Of a stretch of DNA of 64,000 bases, positions 17,153 through 25,567 are shown piece by piece (position 1 is the first letter of the stretch; each line of letters opens with the position of its first letter). Source of the stretch: JALONH01 sp046329235 (lineage in GTDB: Bacteria; Bacteroidota; Bacteroidia; Cytophagales; Cytophagaceae); NCBI GenBank assembly GCA_046329235.1, contig JAXLVA010000001.1, positions 1,922,001 through 1,986,000 of the forward strand, given 5' to 3'. The notes under the pieces are model-generated. The model saw nothing but the letters and a program-made list of their open reading frames with translations. It did no database searches and had not been told where the DNA came from. The translations under genes were made by a program, and so were the position numbers.

Positions 17153-19618
17153 ATGCACTTCCGAACCCCCGGAATATATATACTCCTTCTGTTTCTTAAC
17201 TTACTGACTTTCAACAGTCATAGTCAAGCTCCTACACCAAAGAAAAAACAAAAAGGGCCTCTGCCTCCTGCTACCGGGATCTATCATCCCAGCAAAGACA
17301 TGGACTGGGATTTGATTCATACCACCCTGCACGTTTCTTTCTCCTGGGAAAAACAAGAATTGTTCGGGAAAGCTATCATTCAAGTCAAACCTCACATTCA
17401 AGCACAAGATTCTCTGGTATTGGATGCTAAAAACTTCACCTTTGATTCAGTAGCGGCTACCATTCCATTCGCTCAGCCATATAAATATAATAAAGAGCAA
17501 CTCACTTTATACTTTAACAAATCAGTATCACCGTACGACACTATTTTAGTTTATATCAATTACACCGCTCATCCGGAGGATATTCATTCCACACGTCGTG
17601 CTAATTTCATTTACGGTAATAAAGGTCTATACTTCATCAATCCATTAGGTCAAGATAGTTTAAAACCCAAACAAATCTGGACGCAAGGTCAAACCGAATC
17701 TTCCTCGTGCTGGTTTCCTACCATCGATAGTCCGAATCAAAAGACCACACAAGAAATGTACATCCGTGTAGACAGCATCTACAAAGCTTTATCCAACGGT
17801 TTACTTCAAGATGTACAAACCGTGGGCAACGAAAAGATTTGGCATTGGAAAATGGACAAGCCACACACGCCCTACTTATTTATGATGGCGATTGGCGAAT
17901 ATTCTATAACCAACGACAAGTGGCGCGACATTCCTCTATCCTACTACGTTGAACCATCTTATGCTCCCTATGCTAAAAAGATTTTTGGCAACACTCCGGA
18001 GATGATGGAATACTTTTCTCAACTCTTAAAATACCCTTTCCCTTGGCCAAAATACAGTCAAGTATGTGTGCGTGACTTCGTGTCGGGTGCTATGGAAAAC
18101 ACTTCTGCTACCATTTTAATGGAAGATGTGCAAATCACCGACCGCGAACTTTACGACGATCACTGGGATGCCATCATTGCGCACGAACTCTTCCACCACT
18201 GGTTTGGTGATTTAGTAACGTGTGAAAGCTGGGCTAACCTTGCCTTGAATGAATCCTTTGCTACTTACTCCGAATTTTTATGGTACAACTATAAATATGG
18301 TAAAGAAGCAGGCATTGCTCATCTGGAAGAAATGTATGATGAATACATCGATGAAAGTCATCAACATATAGACCCTATCATCCGCTACCGTTACTGGGAT
18401 CGTGATGATATGTTTGACCGCCACAGTTACAATAAAGGTGGTTTGATACTTCACCACCTAAGAAGTTTCATTGGCGACACCGCTTTTTTCAAAGCCGTAA
18501 ACTTATACTTGAAAAACAATGCCTACTCTCAAGTAGAGATTGACGAACTACGTATGGCATTTGAAGATGTGACCGGTAAAGACTTACACTGGTTTTTTGA
18601 TCAGTGGTTCTTCCAAGCAGGTCACCCGAAATTAAAAATCAATTATTCCGAAGGAAGTAAAAACCGAATTGAGATTAAAATCAAACAAACGCAAGACACA
18701 ACTTACGCTCCTGTGTTTCGATTCCCTATTAAAGTAGTGTATAAAATCAAGGACGACTCTACCCTAAGAGAAACGATGCTTTGGGTAAGCAAATCCAATC
18801 AAACCTTTATACTTCCTTATCAATACAGCGATTTAGAATGTATCATGTTCAATCCGGATTTCTCATTACTGGCAGAAATCGACGTAGATAAAACAGCAGA
18901 TCATTGGTTAAATCAAGCGTACTATGGCAATAACCACCTGGTACGTATTGAAGGATTAACGAAGTTTGTGAAGAAGATTAACATGGAATCGGTCTATTAC
19001 TATCACCCACGTGCGCGTGATGTGTTAGAACATTTCTTGGCAGATTCGGCTTTCAAAACCGAAAAGCAAGTGGCGATGTTGCAGTTCACCAAGTACTATG
19101 TACCTGGAATTGATATTCGTTTTCTCCCTATGTTTGAGCGCATCGCTCTAAGTGATAAAGACGGAAACACTCAAAGTATTGCGTTGCGTATCATAGCACG
19201 TTACCAACCGGAGAAATTTTTACCGGTGTGTAGAAAGTTTCTACAACATCCATCCTATTATGTGATGGCAGGAGCGCTAGAATGTCTTTTAGAGGTGAAC
19301 GATAAAGAAACTATTGCGCAGTTAAGTACGTATGAGCAAACAAATAACCTCTATGTACTCATCGTTATAGCGGATTATTACATTCGTAAAAAAGAATTGG
19401 GGCACTACGAATGGCTGGCTAAAAAAATCAAAGATTCTAACGTAGGCATTCAATACAATTTAATGCATTATTTATACAATTATGTTACCTTTGATAAAGC
19501 TAACCGAAACAATGCCATTCAACTTATGGATTCCATATCCAAATCTGCTAAGCAGGATTTTGTAAGTGAAGAAGCGTTGACCTGTAAAAAGAAAATACAA
19601 GAACTAAAAAGAAAGTAA
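17153..19618 (+). CDS. M1 family aminopeptidase (secreted)
   Basis: This 821-residue zinc metallopeptidase has a Sec signal peptide (LLLFLNLLTFNSHSQA). The exopeptidase motif GAMEN is at residues 312-316. The zinc site HELFHHWFGD starts at His344, with the third ligand Glu367 in NESFATYSEF (HExxH-18-E). The C-terminal 250 residues look helical and HEAT-like, as in M1 enzymes. It should trim peptides in the periplasm or at the surface. All catalytic residues are present. The downstream lipoprotein begins 3 bp after its stop. Confidence 0.94.
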   Translation: MHFRTPGIYILLLFLNLLTFNSHSQAPTPKKKQKGPLPPATGIYHPSKDMDWDLIHTTLHVSFSWEKQELFGKAIIQVKPHIQAQDSLVLDAKNFTFDSVAATIPFAQPYKYNKEQLTLYFNKSVSPYDTILVYINYTAHPEDIHSTRRANFIYGNKGLYFINPLGQDSLKPKQIWTQGQTESSSCWFPTIDSPNQKTTQEMYIRVDSIYKALSNGLLQDVQTVGNEKIWHWKMDKPHTPYLFMMAIGEYSITNDKWRDIPLSYYVEPSYAPYAKKIFGNTPEMMEYFSQLLKYPFPWPKYSQVCVRDFVSGAMENTSATILMEDVQITDRELYDDHWDAIIAHELFHHWFGDLVTCESWANLALNESFATYSEFLWYNYKYGKEAGIAHLEEMYDEYIDESHQHIDPIIRYRYWDRDDMFDRHSYNKGGLILHHLRSFIGDTAFFKAVNLYLKNNAYSQVEIDELRMAFEDVTGKDLHWFFDQWFFQAGHPKLKINYSEGSKNRIEIKIKQTQDTTYAPVFRFPIKVVYKIKDDSTLRETMLWVSKSNQTFILPYQYSDLECIMFNPDFSLLAEIDVDKTADHWLNQAYYGNNHLVRIEGLTKFVKKINMESVYYYHPRARDVLEHFLADSAFKTEKQVAMLQFTKYYVPGIDIRFLPMFERIALSDKDGNTQSIALRIIARYQPEKFLPVCRKFLQHPSYYVMAGALECLLEVNDKETIAQLSTYEQTNNLYVLIVIADYYIRKKELGHYEWLAKKIKDSNVGIQYNLMHYLYNYVTFDKANRNNAIQLMDSISKSAKQDFVSEEALTCKKKIQELKRK

Positions 19619-19620
19619 CC

Positions 19621-20193
19621 ATGATGAAATCTCTTTTCACCTTAGGCGTTTTTGCATCCTTGTTTTATTTAACCTCTTGCTCTTCTACACCGCAAGAAGA
19701 CACCAATACAACTTCAGAGGATTCAACTGTCACTGTTACTCCCTTAGATGAACCTACTGTAGTGAACGCAGCGGACACCATCAAGGTAGTTAATACCAAA
19801 TCGGTGGATTCTCTTCTAAAAAAACCGGTAACAACTCCGGCTAACAATCCTTTTGATTTAAGAGCCGGTGATAACTTAGCTACCGTAAAAGCATTTGATA
19901 AAGAACCTTTAAAATCTAGAGTAAAAACTATCCTAGGCGACAAGTTTGATGACTATGTTAAATTCTTAACAACTGCTAAAGGTTTGAAAAAAGACTCTGA
20001 CGGTTTCTTATATACCTTCGGTAAAGAAAGCAAAACATCGGGCAACGAGGCATTCTTCTTATACCAACATGAAAAAGATGTATTGTTCTTAGGCTTCAAA
20101 AAAGACTCAGAACGATTGATGTTAAATGATATGAAGTCTAGAATGTTCTTCCCTACTACTGTGGAGGAATGGGCAGATAGACCGGTAGAATAA
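19621..20193 (+). CDS. Lipoprotein of unknown function
   Basis: The 190-residue protein has a lipobox (LTSC, Cys20) and a long Thr/Asp/Val-rich low-complexity linker (about residues 23-75). A compact domain of about 110 residues follows (LKSRVKTILGDKFDDYVKFL ... NEAFFLYQHEKDVLFLGFKK). No known family. It is placed 3 bp after the M1 peptidase, so co-expression is likely, and it ends in a strong terminator. Confidence 0.65.
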   Translation: MMKSLFTLGVFASLFYLTSCSSTPQEDTNTTSEDSTVTVTPLDEPTVVNAADTIKVVNTKSVDSLLKKPVTTPANNPFDLRAGDNLATVKAFDKEPLKSRVKTILGDKFDDYVKFLTTAKGLKKDSDGFLYTFGKESKTSGNEAFFLYQHEKDVLFLGFKKDSERLMLNDMKSRMFFPTTVEEWADRPVE

Positions 20194-20210
20194 TAAAGAA
20201 AGAGAAAGAG

Positions 20211-20244
20211 AAAGAGAGCGGAGGTAACTTCGCTCTCTTTTTTT
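20211..20244 (+). terminator. Intrinsic terminator after the M1 peptidase/lipoprotein operon
   Basis: A perfect 10-bp stem (AAAGAGAGCG at 20211-20220 with CGCTCTCTTT at 20231-20240) with a 10-nt loop is followed by a T-run. Confidence 0.88.
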
Positions 20245-20560
20245 ATTATTCATATTGAAGCCCTTCAGGCTTCCCCTCTCTCTTTCTCTCTCTATTTCTA
20301 TTTCTGTTTCTCACTCTCTTTCTGTTCCTCTTTCTACGCCATGGTTCGTATCCTCACGAACTAAATCAAAACATTATAATACCCTCGGCTTATTAAAATT
20401 CAACCCCTTCGGGGTTGTGGTAATAACATTTATTCTTTGCTATTCATATTGAAGCCCTTCAGGCTTCACTCCCTCCGCTCTATTTCTGTTCCTCTTTCTT
20501 AATTATTAGGCTTCCTATTTCATTTCAACGCACTATTCTCTCCGCCCAATTCACCATTCT
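20245..20560. repeat. Repeat island: GAAGCC-palindromes, pyrimidine-rich blocks and gene-end array
   Basis: Two copies of a module (GAAGCC-CTTCA-GGCTTC palindrome followed by CTCTTTCT-rich DNA) start near 20256 and 20450. Between them are a GGTTCGT palindrome (20343-20361) and an AACCCC-TTC-GGGGTT palindrome (about 20401-20416). The second copy (20440-20560) is closely similar over about 100 bp to 27689-27845, including CTCTTTCTTAATTATTAGG and CATTTCAACGC. No gene is supported here. Confidence 0.75.
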
Positions 20561-20563
20561 TTT

Positions 20564-21550
20564 TTACTTTTTCAACTCCGACGGATTAATACCAAAGTAT
20601 TTTTTAAATGCGGTACTAAAGTGATTTGAATTTTTATATCCAACGATATCTGAAATTTGTCCTATGGATAATTCACCTCTTAACAACATACTTCTAGCTT
20701 CTTCCATGCGCAAGCGATTTAGATATCCAAAAACGGTAGTTCCATAGACTTCTTTAAATTTCTTCTTCAGATTAAACTCATTGGTACCTACCATATGTGC
20801 TAGATCTATTAAGGAACACGGTGATTGTATATTGTTTTCTATAATATCTCGTACTTCTTGCATTTGATCCCGATCCTTTTGGCGCAAGGATGACGAGCCT
20901 TCTCTCGTCAATTGTTCATATTGCTCCAATTGCAAACGAATCAACTCTAATACTTTCGCTTCTAACAACAAACGTTTGTAAGCACCTTTTCGATCATTAT
21001 TTATTATATCCTTCAACACCAAATGCATTTCAGGAGTGATAGGTGCATTCTCTGCAAACAATCGAGCAACTTTATCCCCTTCTATATTCTTTCTCCAGTT
21101 ATCAAACAGAGTTGCTTCCGGAATGAGCTTTTTAACATACTCAGGATCCAATTGCACAATCAACATTTCAATATCATCAGCAGGCTGTTGTTCATGAGAC
21201 ATTGGTAATCCAGGAATGAACACCATGTTCTGATGAACTGATGTATAATATATAGAGCTTCCACTAGTCAAGTCTTGTATTTTCAATTCATTCACAGACA
21301 ACACAAATTCTAACACCACCATGTTAAAATCAAACTGCATGTGCAAAGGCATTACCTCTTTAGTACTGACTTTAGAATGAGTAACTGAAATATTTTCAAA
21401 GTATTGAACATGAAGCTCCCCGGTGCTTGTCTTGTCACCTGTCACCATGTGCAGCTCTGTAATCATGCTTTCCGGATCATAATACCGCTCCGGGAACATG
21501 ATATCAATGTTCAGCTCATTGGACTCTTTTGACTTTACAATGTGTCGCAT
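20564..21550 (-). CDS. AraC family regulator, PchR-like, of the Xus-like operon
   Basis: The 328-residue protein has an N-terminal ligand-sensing region (about residues 1-210, cupin-like strands). Two C-terminal AraC helix-turn-helices follow: LIDLAHMVGTNEFNLKKKFK, then SIGQISDIVGYKNSNHFSTA ending FKKYFGINPSELKK. This is the layout of PchR-type activators that respond to ferric siderophores. It is divergent from the TonB receptor gene with a 301-bp shared control region containing two pairs of 21-bp-spaced repeats. A role as specific activator of the adjacent operon is inferred from position and operators. Confidence 0.85.
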   Translation of the reverse strand: MRHIVKSKESNELNIDIMFPERYYDPESMITELHMVTGDKTSTGELHVQYFENISVTHSKVSTKEVMPLHMQFDFNMVVLEFVLSVNELKIQDLTSGSSIYYTSVHQNMVFIPGLPMSHEQQPADDIEMLIVQLDPEYVKKLIPEATLFDNWRKNIEGDKVARLFAENAPITPEMHLVLKDIINNDRKGAYKRLLLEAKVLELIRLQLEQYEQLTREGSSSLRQKDRDQMQEVRDIIENNIQSPCSLIDLAHMVGTNEFNLKKKFKEVYGTTVFGYLNRLRMEEARSMLLRGELSIGQISDIVGYKNSNHFSTAFKKYFGINPSELKK

Positions 21551-21579
21551 CCTGTATTGTGATTTTCAGCTTTAAAATA

Positions 21580-21722
21580 TCCCTATTCCGTATACTTAAT
21601 TCCCTATTCCGTATACAATCAAAGGCTTATTATATTATTAGAATAATCCAAAGTAATGATATAGCACCCTATTACTTGATTTTACTCCTTATGGCGTAGA
21701 CTAAATTCTCCATATCGTATAG
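21580..21722. promoter_or_regulatory. Two pairs of direct-repeat operators, each spaced 21 bp
   Basis: Pair 1 is TCCCTATTCCGTATAC at 21580-21595 and 21601-21616, identical. Pair 2 is TCCTTATGGCGTAGAC at 21686-21701 (12/16 match) and TCTCCATATCGTATAG at 21707-21722 (11/16). Both pairs have start-to-start spacing of exactly 21 bp, two helical turns, which suits an AraC-type protein with two helix-turn-helices per site. The last half-site ends 19 bp before the -7 box of the receptor gene and so covers the -33 region. Confidence 0.7.
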
Positions 21723-21741
21723 TGCCTTAAAATTAGACATA

Positions 21742-21749
21742 TATTTTTG
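21742..21749 (+). promoter_or_regulatory. Predicted -7 promoter element of the Xus-like operon
   Basis: TATTTTTG matches TAnnTTTG. There is no good TTTG at -33; that position is occupied by the downstream operator half-site, as expected for an activator-dependent promoter. Confidence 0.5.
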
Positions 21750-21851
21750 CATCTCTAATTTATTTAGACTAATTCTTAATAAGAATCGGTAAAAATCTTA
21801 CATCCAGTCTAAATATAATCAAAGTCATATTAGAATATTACAATTAATACA

Positions 21852-24218
21852 GTGAAACTACTTTACGGAATTATCTTTTATTTACTCATCCAATCTACAT
21901 TTGGGCAACATGGAAATGCTTCCTTAAAAGGTCAAGTAACTGATAGTTCAGGAGTGGGCATCCCTGGAATCATAGTCATGCTGAAAGGAACTCCGCATGG
22001 TACTTCTACTGACACTTCCGGTCACTATCATATAAAACATGTACCGGCGGGAGAATATAAAGTTGTTATCGGAGGTACAGGATTTATATCTAAAGAACAT
22101 TCTGTAAAACTAATCCCTCATCAGCATGTAACGCTTAATTCTTCTATAGAACAGGAAGACTTAGGAGATGGAGTAGTTATTGAAGGTAAATCAGGTATTC
22201 AAGAGATTAAAGAGTCTTCTTATACAGTGAATGTAATTGATGCCACTCAATACGCTAACAGATCGGCAGACATTAATCAGGTACTAAACCAAACTTCGGG
22301 TGTACGCATTCGTGAAAGCGGTGGACTTGGATCTTCTTATAACTTCTCATTAAATGGGTTCACCGGACGCCAAGTAAAATTCTTTGTAGACGGAGTACCT
22401 ATCGACAACTTTGGTTCTTCTTTTCAGTTAAACAACATCCCTATCAACCTAGCGGAGCGCATTGAAGTATATAAAGGTGTAGTACCTATATGGCTTGGTG
22501 CAGATGCTTTGGGTGGTGCTATTAACGTAGTTACAAGTACCAAAAAACAAAAGTACTTAGACGTCTCCTACTCCTATGGTTCATTCAATACACACCGTAC
22601 TAGTATCAATGCAGGATATACCACTAAATCAGGTTTTATTTTTCAAGTAAATGCCTTTCAAAACTATTCTGACAACAACTATTGGGTTACAGTAGATAAT
22701 GCAGACGTCAATACAGGTCTCTATAATAAAATACGTGTACGACGCTTTCATGACACTTATCGCAATGAGACTTTAATTGCACAAGTAGGTGTTGTAAATA
22801 AAAAATATGCCGACCGATTATTAATAGGTTTCACCGTAGGTCAAAACCAGGCTGATATACAAACAGGTGCGCGTATGGTTACTGTCTTTGGAGATATGTA
22901 CCGCACAGGTACTATTCTCATGCCTAGTATCCGCTACCAGAAAAATAATTTCATCATCAAGAATTTAAACTTAAACCTTACTGGTAATTACAATTTTGGT
23001 AAAGAACAAAACATTGACACGGTAGCACGTCGATACAACTGGAAGCAAGAGTATATAGGTACTCCTTCTCCAGGAAGTGAGCGTAACAGAACACTATATA
23101 AGTATTCAAACAATACTATGGTCTGGACCGGTAACATGGTCTATAAGTTTAACAGTAAACACTCTCTAATGTTAAACAACGTGTTTAACAGTTTTAATCG
23201 AGTTGGATACAATGAACTAGACCCTGATAATGAATCACTAAGACAACCTCGTATTACTCGTAAAAACATTTTAGCCGTTGGTTACAAGTTTGATCCAAAT
23301 ACACGTTTAAGTGTTTCCATTTTTGCTAAACAATTTATGCAAAACACCATCTACTCAAGATCCCAACAAGGTTCCGGTGGATGGGGAACAACAGAATATG
23401 TTAAAGTAAGTAATAAATTTAATGCTACCGGTTACGGAGCTGCTGCTAGCTACTTCTTAGCTAAACCACTACAGGTAAAAGCCTCTTTCGAAAAAAGTTA
23501 TCGATTACCGGATAACGATGAAATCTTCGGTGATATGATTAACCTAGAAGGAAACACTAATCTTAGAGCTGAAAATAGTTTTAACATCAACTTAGGGCTT
23601 GCTTACGCTCCTGTCATCAAAACCCATCACAAATTCCTTTTTGATATTTACTTCATCTATCGTGATGTAAAAGATTTCATTCGTCCGCAATTAAACACGA
23701 ATCAAACTCACACAGTGATGACCAATCAAGGTCGTGTGAAAAATAATGGTATCAATGCAGAGATTCGTTATAGCTACCGTCGAATCTTCTCGGTAGGAGC
23801 TAATGGAAGTTATCAAAACTTACGTAATCACGACCAGTTCGATCCGGGATCTAAAGTTGAAAGCCCTATTTACTTAGACAGAATTCCTAATATGCCTTTT
23901 CTATTTGCTAACGCAGATGCCAACGTTGGATTCGGCAAAATAGGTGGCGAGAAAAATAGATTAAGTTTTGGATACAATCTCAGCTATGTACACTTCTACT
24001 ATCTGAAATGGCCAAGTCAAGGTGGGAAAGATGACAAAAATGTTATCCCTATGCAGTTATCACACGATATCAATATTTCATACTCTATACAGGATGGTCG
24101 CTATAACATCTCATTAGATTGTAGAAATATTTTGGATGCCAAATTATACGACAACTTCACTTTACAAAAACCAGGCAGAGCATTCTACATCAAGCTTCGC
24201 TACAACATCAGTAAATAA
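21852..24218 (+). CDS. TonB-dependent siderophore-type receptor (XusA-like)
   Basis: The 788-residue outer-membrane protein has a signal peptide (LLYGIIFYLLIQSTFG) and a carboxypeptidase-regulatory-like domain (about residues 25-100, SLKGQVTDSSGVGIPGIIVM). A TonB plug follows (about 115-225, with VLNQTSGVRIRESGG and ERIEVYKGVVPIWLGADALG). The remainder is a beta barrel ending in a terminal strand RAFYIKLRYNISK. The start is GTG; no ATG could give the signal peptide. With a DUF4374 lipoprotein and a PepSY membrane protein downstream, the order matches the XusABC xenosiderophore system of Bacteroides. The ligand here is unknown. Confidence 0.88.
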   Translation: MKLLYGIIFYLLIQSTFGQHGNASLKGQVTDSSGVGIPGIIVMLKGTPHGTSTDTSGHYHIKHVPAGEYKVVIGGTGFISKEHSVKLIPHQHVTLNSSIEQEDLGDGVVIEGKSGIQEIKESSYTVNVIDATQYANRSADINQVLNQTSGVRIRESGGLGSSYNFSLNGFTGRQVKFFVDGVPIDNFGSSFQLNNIPINLAERIEVYKGVVPIWLGADALGGAINVVTSTKKQKYLDVSYSYGSFNTHRTSINAGYTTKSGFIFQVNAFQNYSDNNYWVTVDNADVNTGLYNKIRVRRFHDTYRNETLIAQVGVVNKKYADRLLIGFTVGQNQADIQTGARMVTVFGDMYRTGTILMPSIRYQKNNFIIKNLNLNLTGNYNFGKEQNIDTVARRYNWKQEYIGTPSPGSERNRTLYKYSNNTMVWTGNMVYKFNSKHSLMLNNVFNSFNRVGYNELDPDNESLRQPRITRKNILAVGYKFDPNTRLSVSIFAKQFMQNTIYSRSQQGSGGWGTTEYVKVSNKFNATGYGAAASYFLAKPLQVKASFEKSYRLPDNDEIFGDMINLEGNTNLRAENSFNINLGLAYAPVIKTHHKFLFDIYFIYRDVKDFIRPQLNTNQTHTVMTNQGRVKNNGINAEIRYSYRRIFSVGANGSYQNLRNHDQFDPGSKVESPIYLDRIPNMPFLFANADANVGFGKIGGEKNRLSFGYNLSYVHFYYLKWPSQGGKDDKNVIPMQLSHDINISYSIQDGRYNISLDCRNILDAKLYDNFTLQKPGRAFYIKLRYNISK

Positions 24219-24253
24219 AACCTAATCTATATATTAATTAACTATCAATACCA

Positions 24254-25477
24254 ATGAACAAATTAACAACTATCCTATCCGTAGGACTTGCGTTCTCCAT
24301 ACTAGGAACGTCTTGTAAAAAAAAGTCAGATGATGAATTAACATCTAAAGGTAATTATATCGTAGTTGCTACTCCGGGTGGAACTATGAGTGAAGGTGCT
24401 GATTATGTAATGGCTGCTCCTTCTTTAGATGGAGGATCTATTTCTACTACAGGTAATGGAATTGAACAAGATGGTTACCGTTATTTTGTATTCCACAAAA
24501 ACAAAGCATTCAGTTTACTATACGGACAAGGTAACCCTGGTGCCGTTACAGCTTACAAACTAAATGCAGATGGTGCAGTAGAACAACATTCTAACTTACA
24601 AACAGAATCAGTACACGTATTTGGTACAGCTGACGATGATATCGTACTTATCAAAGTTCCTAGATCTGCAACTGACTCCATTGCTTCTATCTACAGAGTT
24701 AATGCTGACAACCCTTCTATCGTCGCAACTCATACAATCGACCTAAATACTTTAGCAGGAAACGGTGAACGTGCTTATTTCACAGGTGCTTTCCAAGTAG
24801 GCCACAAACTATTTGTTCCTTACATGTGTATTAAAGCTAAAACAGGCCAAGTGTTCCATACTAACTTCACAGATAGTACTTGGATCGCAGTATTCTCTTA
24901 TCCTGGATTAGAATTAGAAAAAGTAATTAAAGACAACCGTACAAGTTACATTGGTTACTATTTTGCTCAAAATGGTGTTCAAGAAATTGAAAATGGTGAT
25001 GTATACGCATTCTCTAATGCAGTAATTTCTGGTACAGGTGTAGTAGCTTCTACTAAACCATCAGCGGTTGTTCGTATCCCTTCAGGCACTACTGAATTTG
25101 ATTCTTACTTCTGGAATATTGAAACTGCTTCAGGTGGTCACCACTTATACCGTGAAGACTACATTGGTAATGGCAAATTCTTATTACAAATGTACACTGA
25201 TGAAAACTCTACTTCATCTACAAAAAACAAATATGCTATTGCTGACGTGGTAAACAAACAGTTTACATGGGTAACAGGTTTACCTGCTGCTTCTGATATT
25301 CTTCATATCTCTAGATTACCACACGTAGCATCAGACAAACAAACTGTTTCTGTAGGTATTACAACAGCTGCTGACGGTCCTTATGTATACCGTATCAATG
25401 CTAGTACTGCTGTTGCTACAAGAGGTTTGAAAGTTGAAGCTGGTGTTATCACTACTTTAGGAGAACTTTCTTACTAA
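24254..25477 (+). CDS. DUF4374 siderophore-binding-type surface lipoprotein (XusB-like)
   Basis: The 407-residue lipoprotein (lipobox LGTSC, Cys21, then KKKSDDE) has the DUF4374 propeller pattern with repeated blades, such as GNYIVVATPGG, GYRYFVFHKNKAFSLLYGQG and SGGHHLYREDYIGNGKFLLQ. In Bacteroides thetaiotaomicron the DUF4374 protein XusB binds ferric enterobactin and feeds the XusA receptor; this is established for that homologue and inferred here from family and synteny. It begins 36 bp after the receptor gene. Confidence 0.87.
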   Translation: MNKLTTILSVGLAFSILGTSCKKKSDDELTSKGNYIVVATPGGTMSEGADYVMAAPSLDGGSISTTGNGIEQDGYRYFVFHKNKAFSLLYGQGNPGAVTAYKLNADGAVEQHSNLQTESVHVFGTADDDIVLIKVPRSATDSIASIYRVNADNPSIVATHTIDLNTLAGNGERAYFTGAFQVGHKLFVPYMCIKAKTGQVFHTNFTDSTWIAVFSYPGLELEKVIKDNRTSYIGYYFAQNGVQEIENGDVYAFSNAVISGTGVVASTKPSAVVRIPSGTTEFDSYFWNIETASGGHHLYREDYIGNGKFLLQMYTDENSTSSTKNKYAIADVVNKQFTWVTGLPAASDILHISRLPHVASDKQTVSVGITTAADGPYVYRINASTAVATRGLKVEAGVITTLGELSY

Positions 25478-25493
25478 TTTCATAATCTTTATA

Positions 25494-25532
25494 ATATCCG
25501 GTATTCTGTGTGTTAAATAGAGTACCGGATAT
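25494..25532 (+). promoter_or_regulatory. Intra-operon stem-loop between XusB-like and XusC-like genes
   Basis: A perfect 10-bp inverted repeat, ATATCCGGTA (25494-25503) and TACCGGATAT (25523-25532), has a 19-nt loop and no T-run. It could slow 3' decay or lower read-through, so that the lipoprotein is made in excess of the membrane protein (inference). Confidence 0.5.
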
Positions 25533-25567
25533 TGCATATATAAAACATTTCAATAGCCTTCTGTTGT

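Noticed and set aside
20255..20452. 65-codon ORF in the 20.2-20.5 kb repeat island
   Set aside because: Low-complexity Ser/Leu reading of pyrimidine-rich repeats; not a plausible protein.
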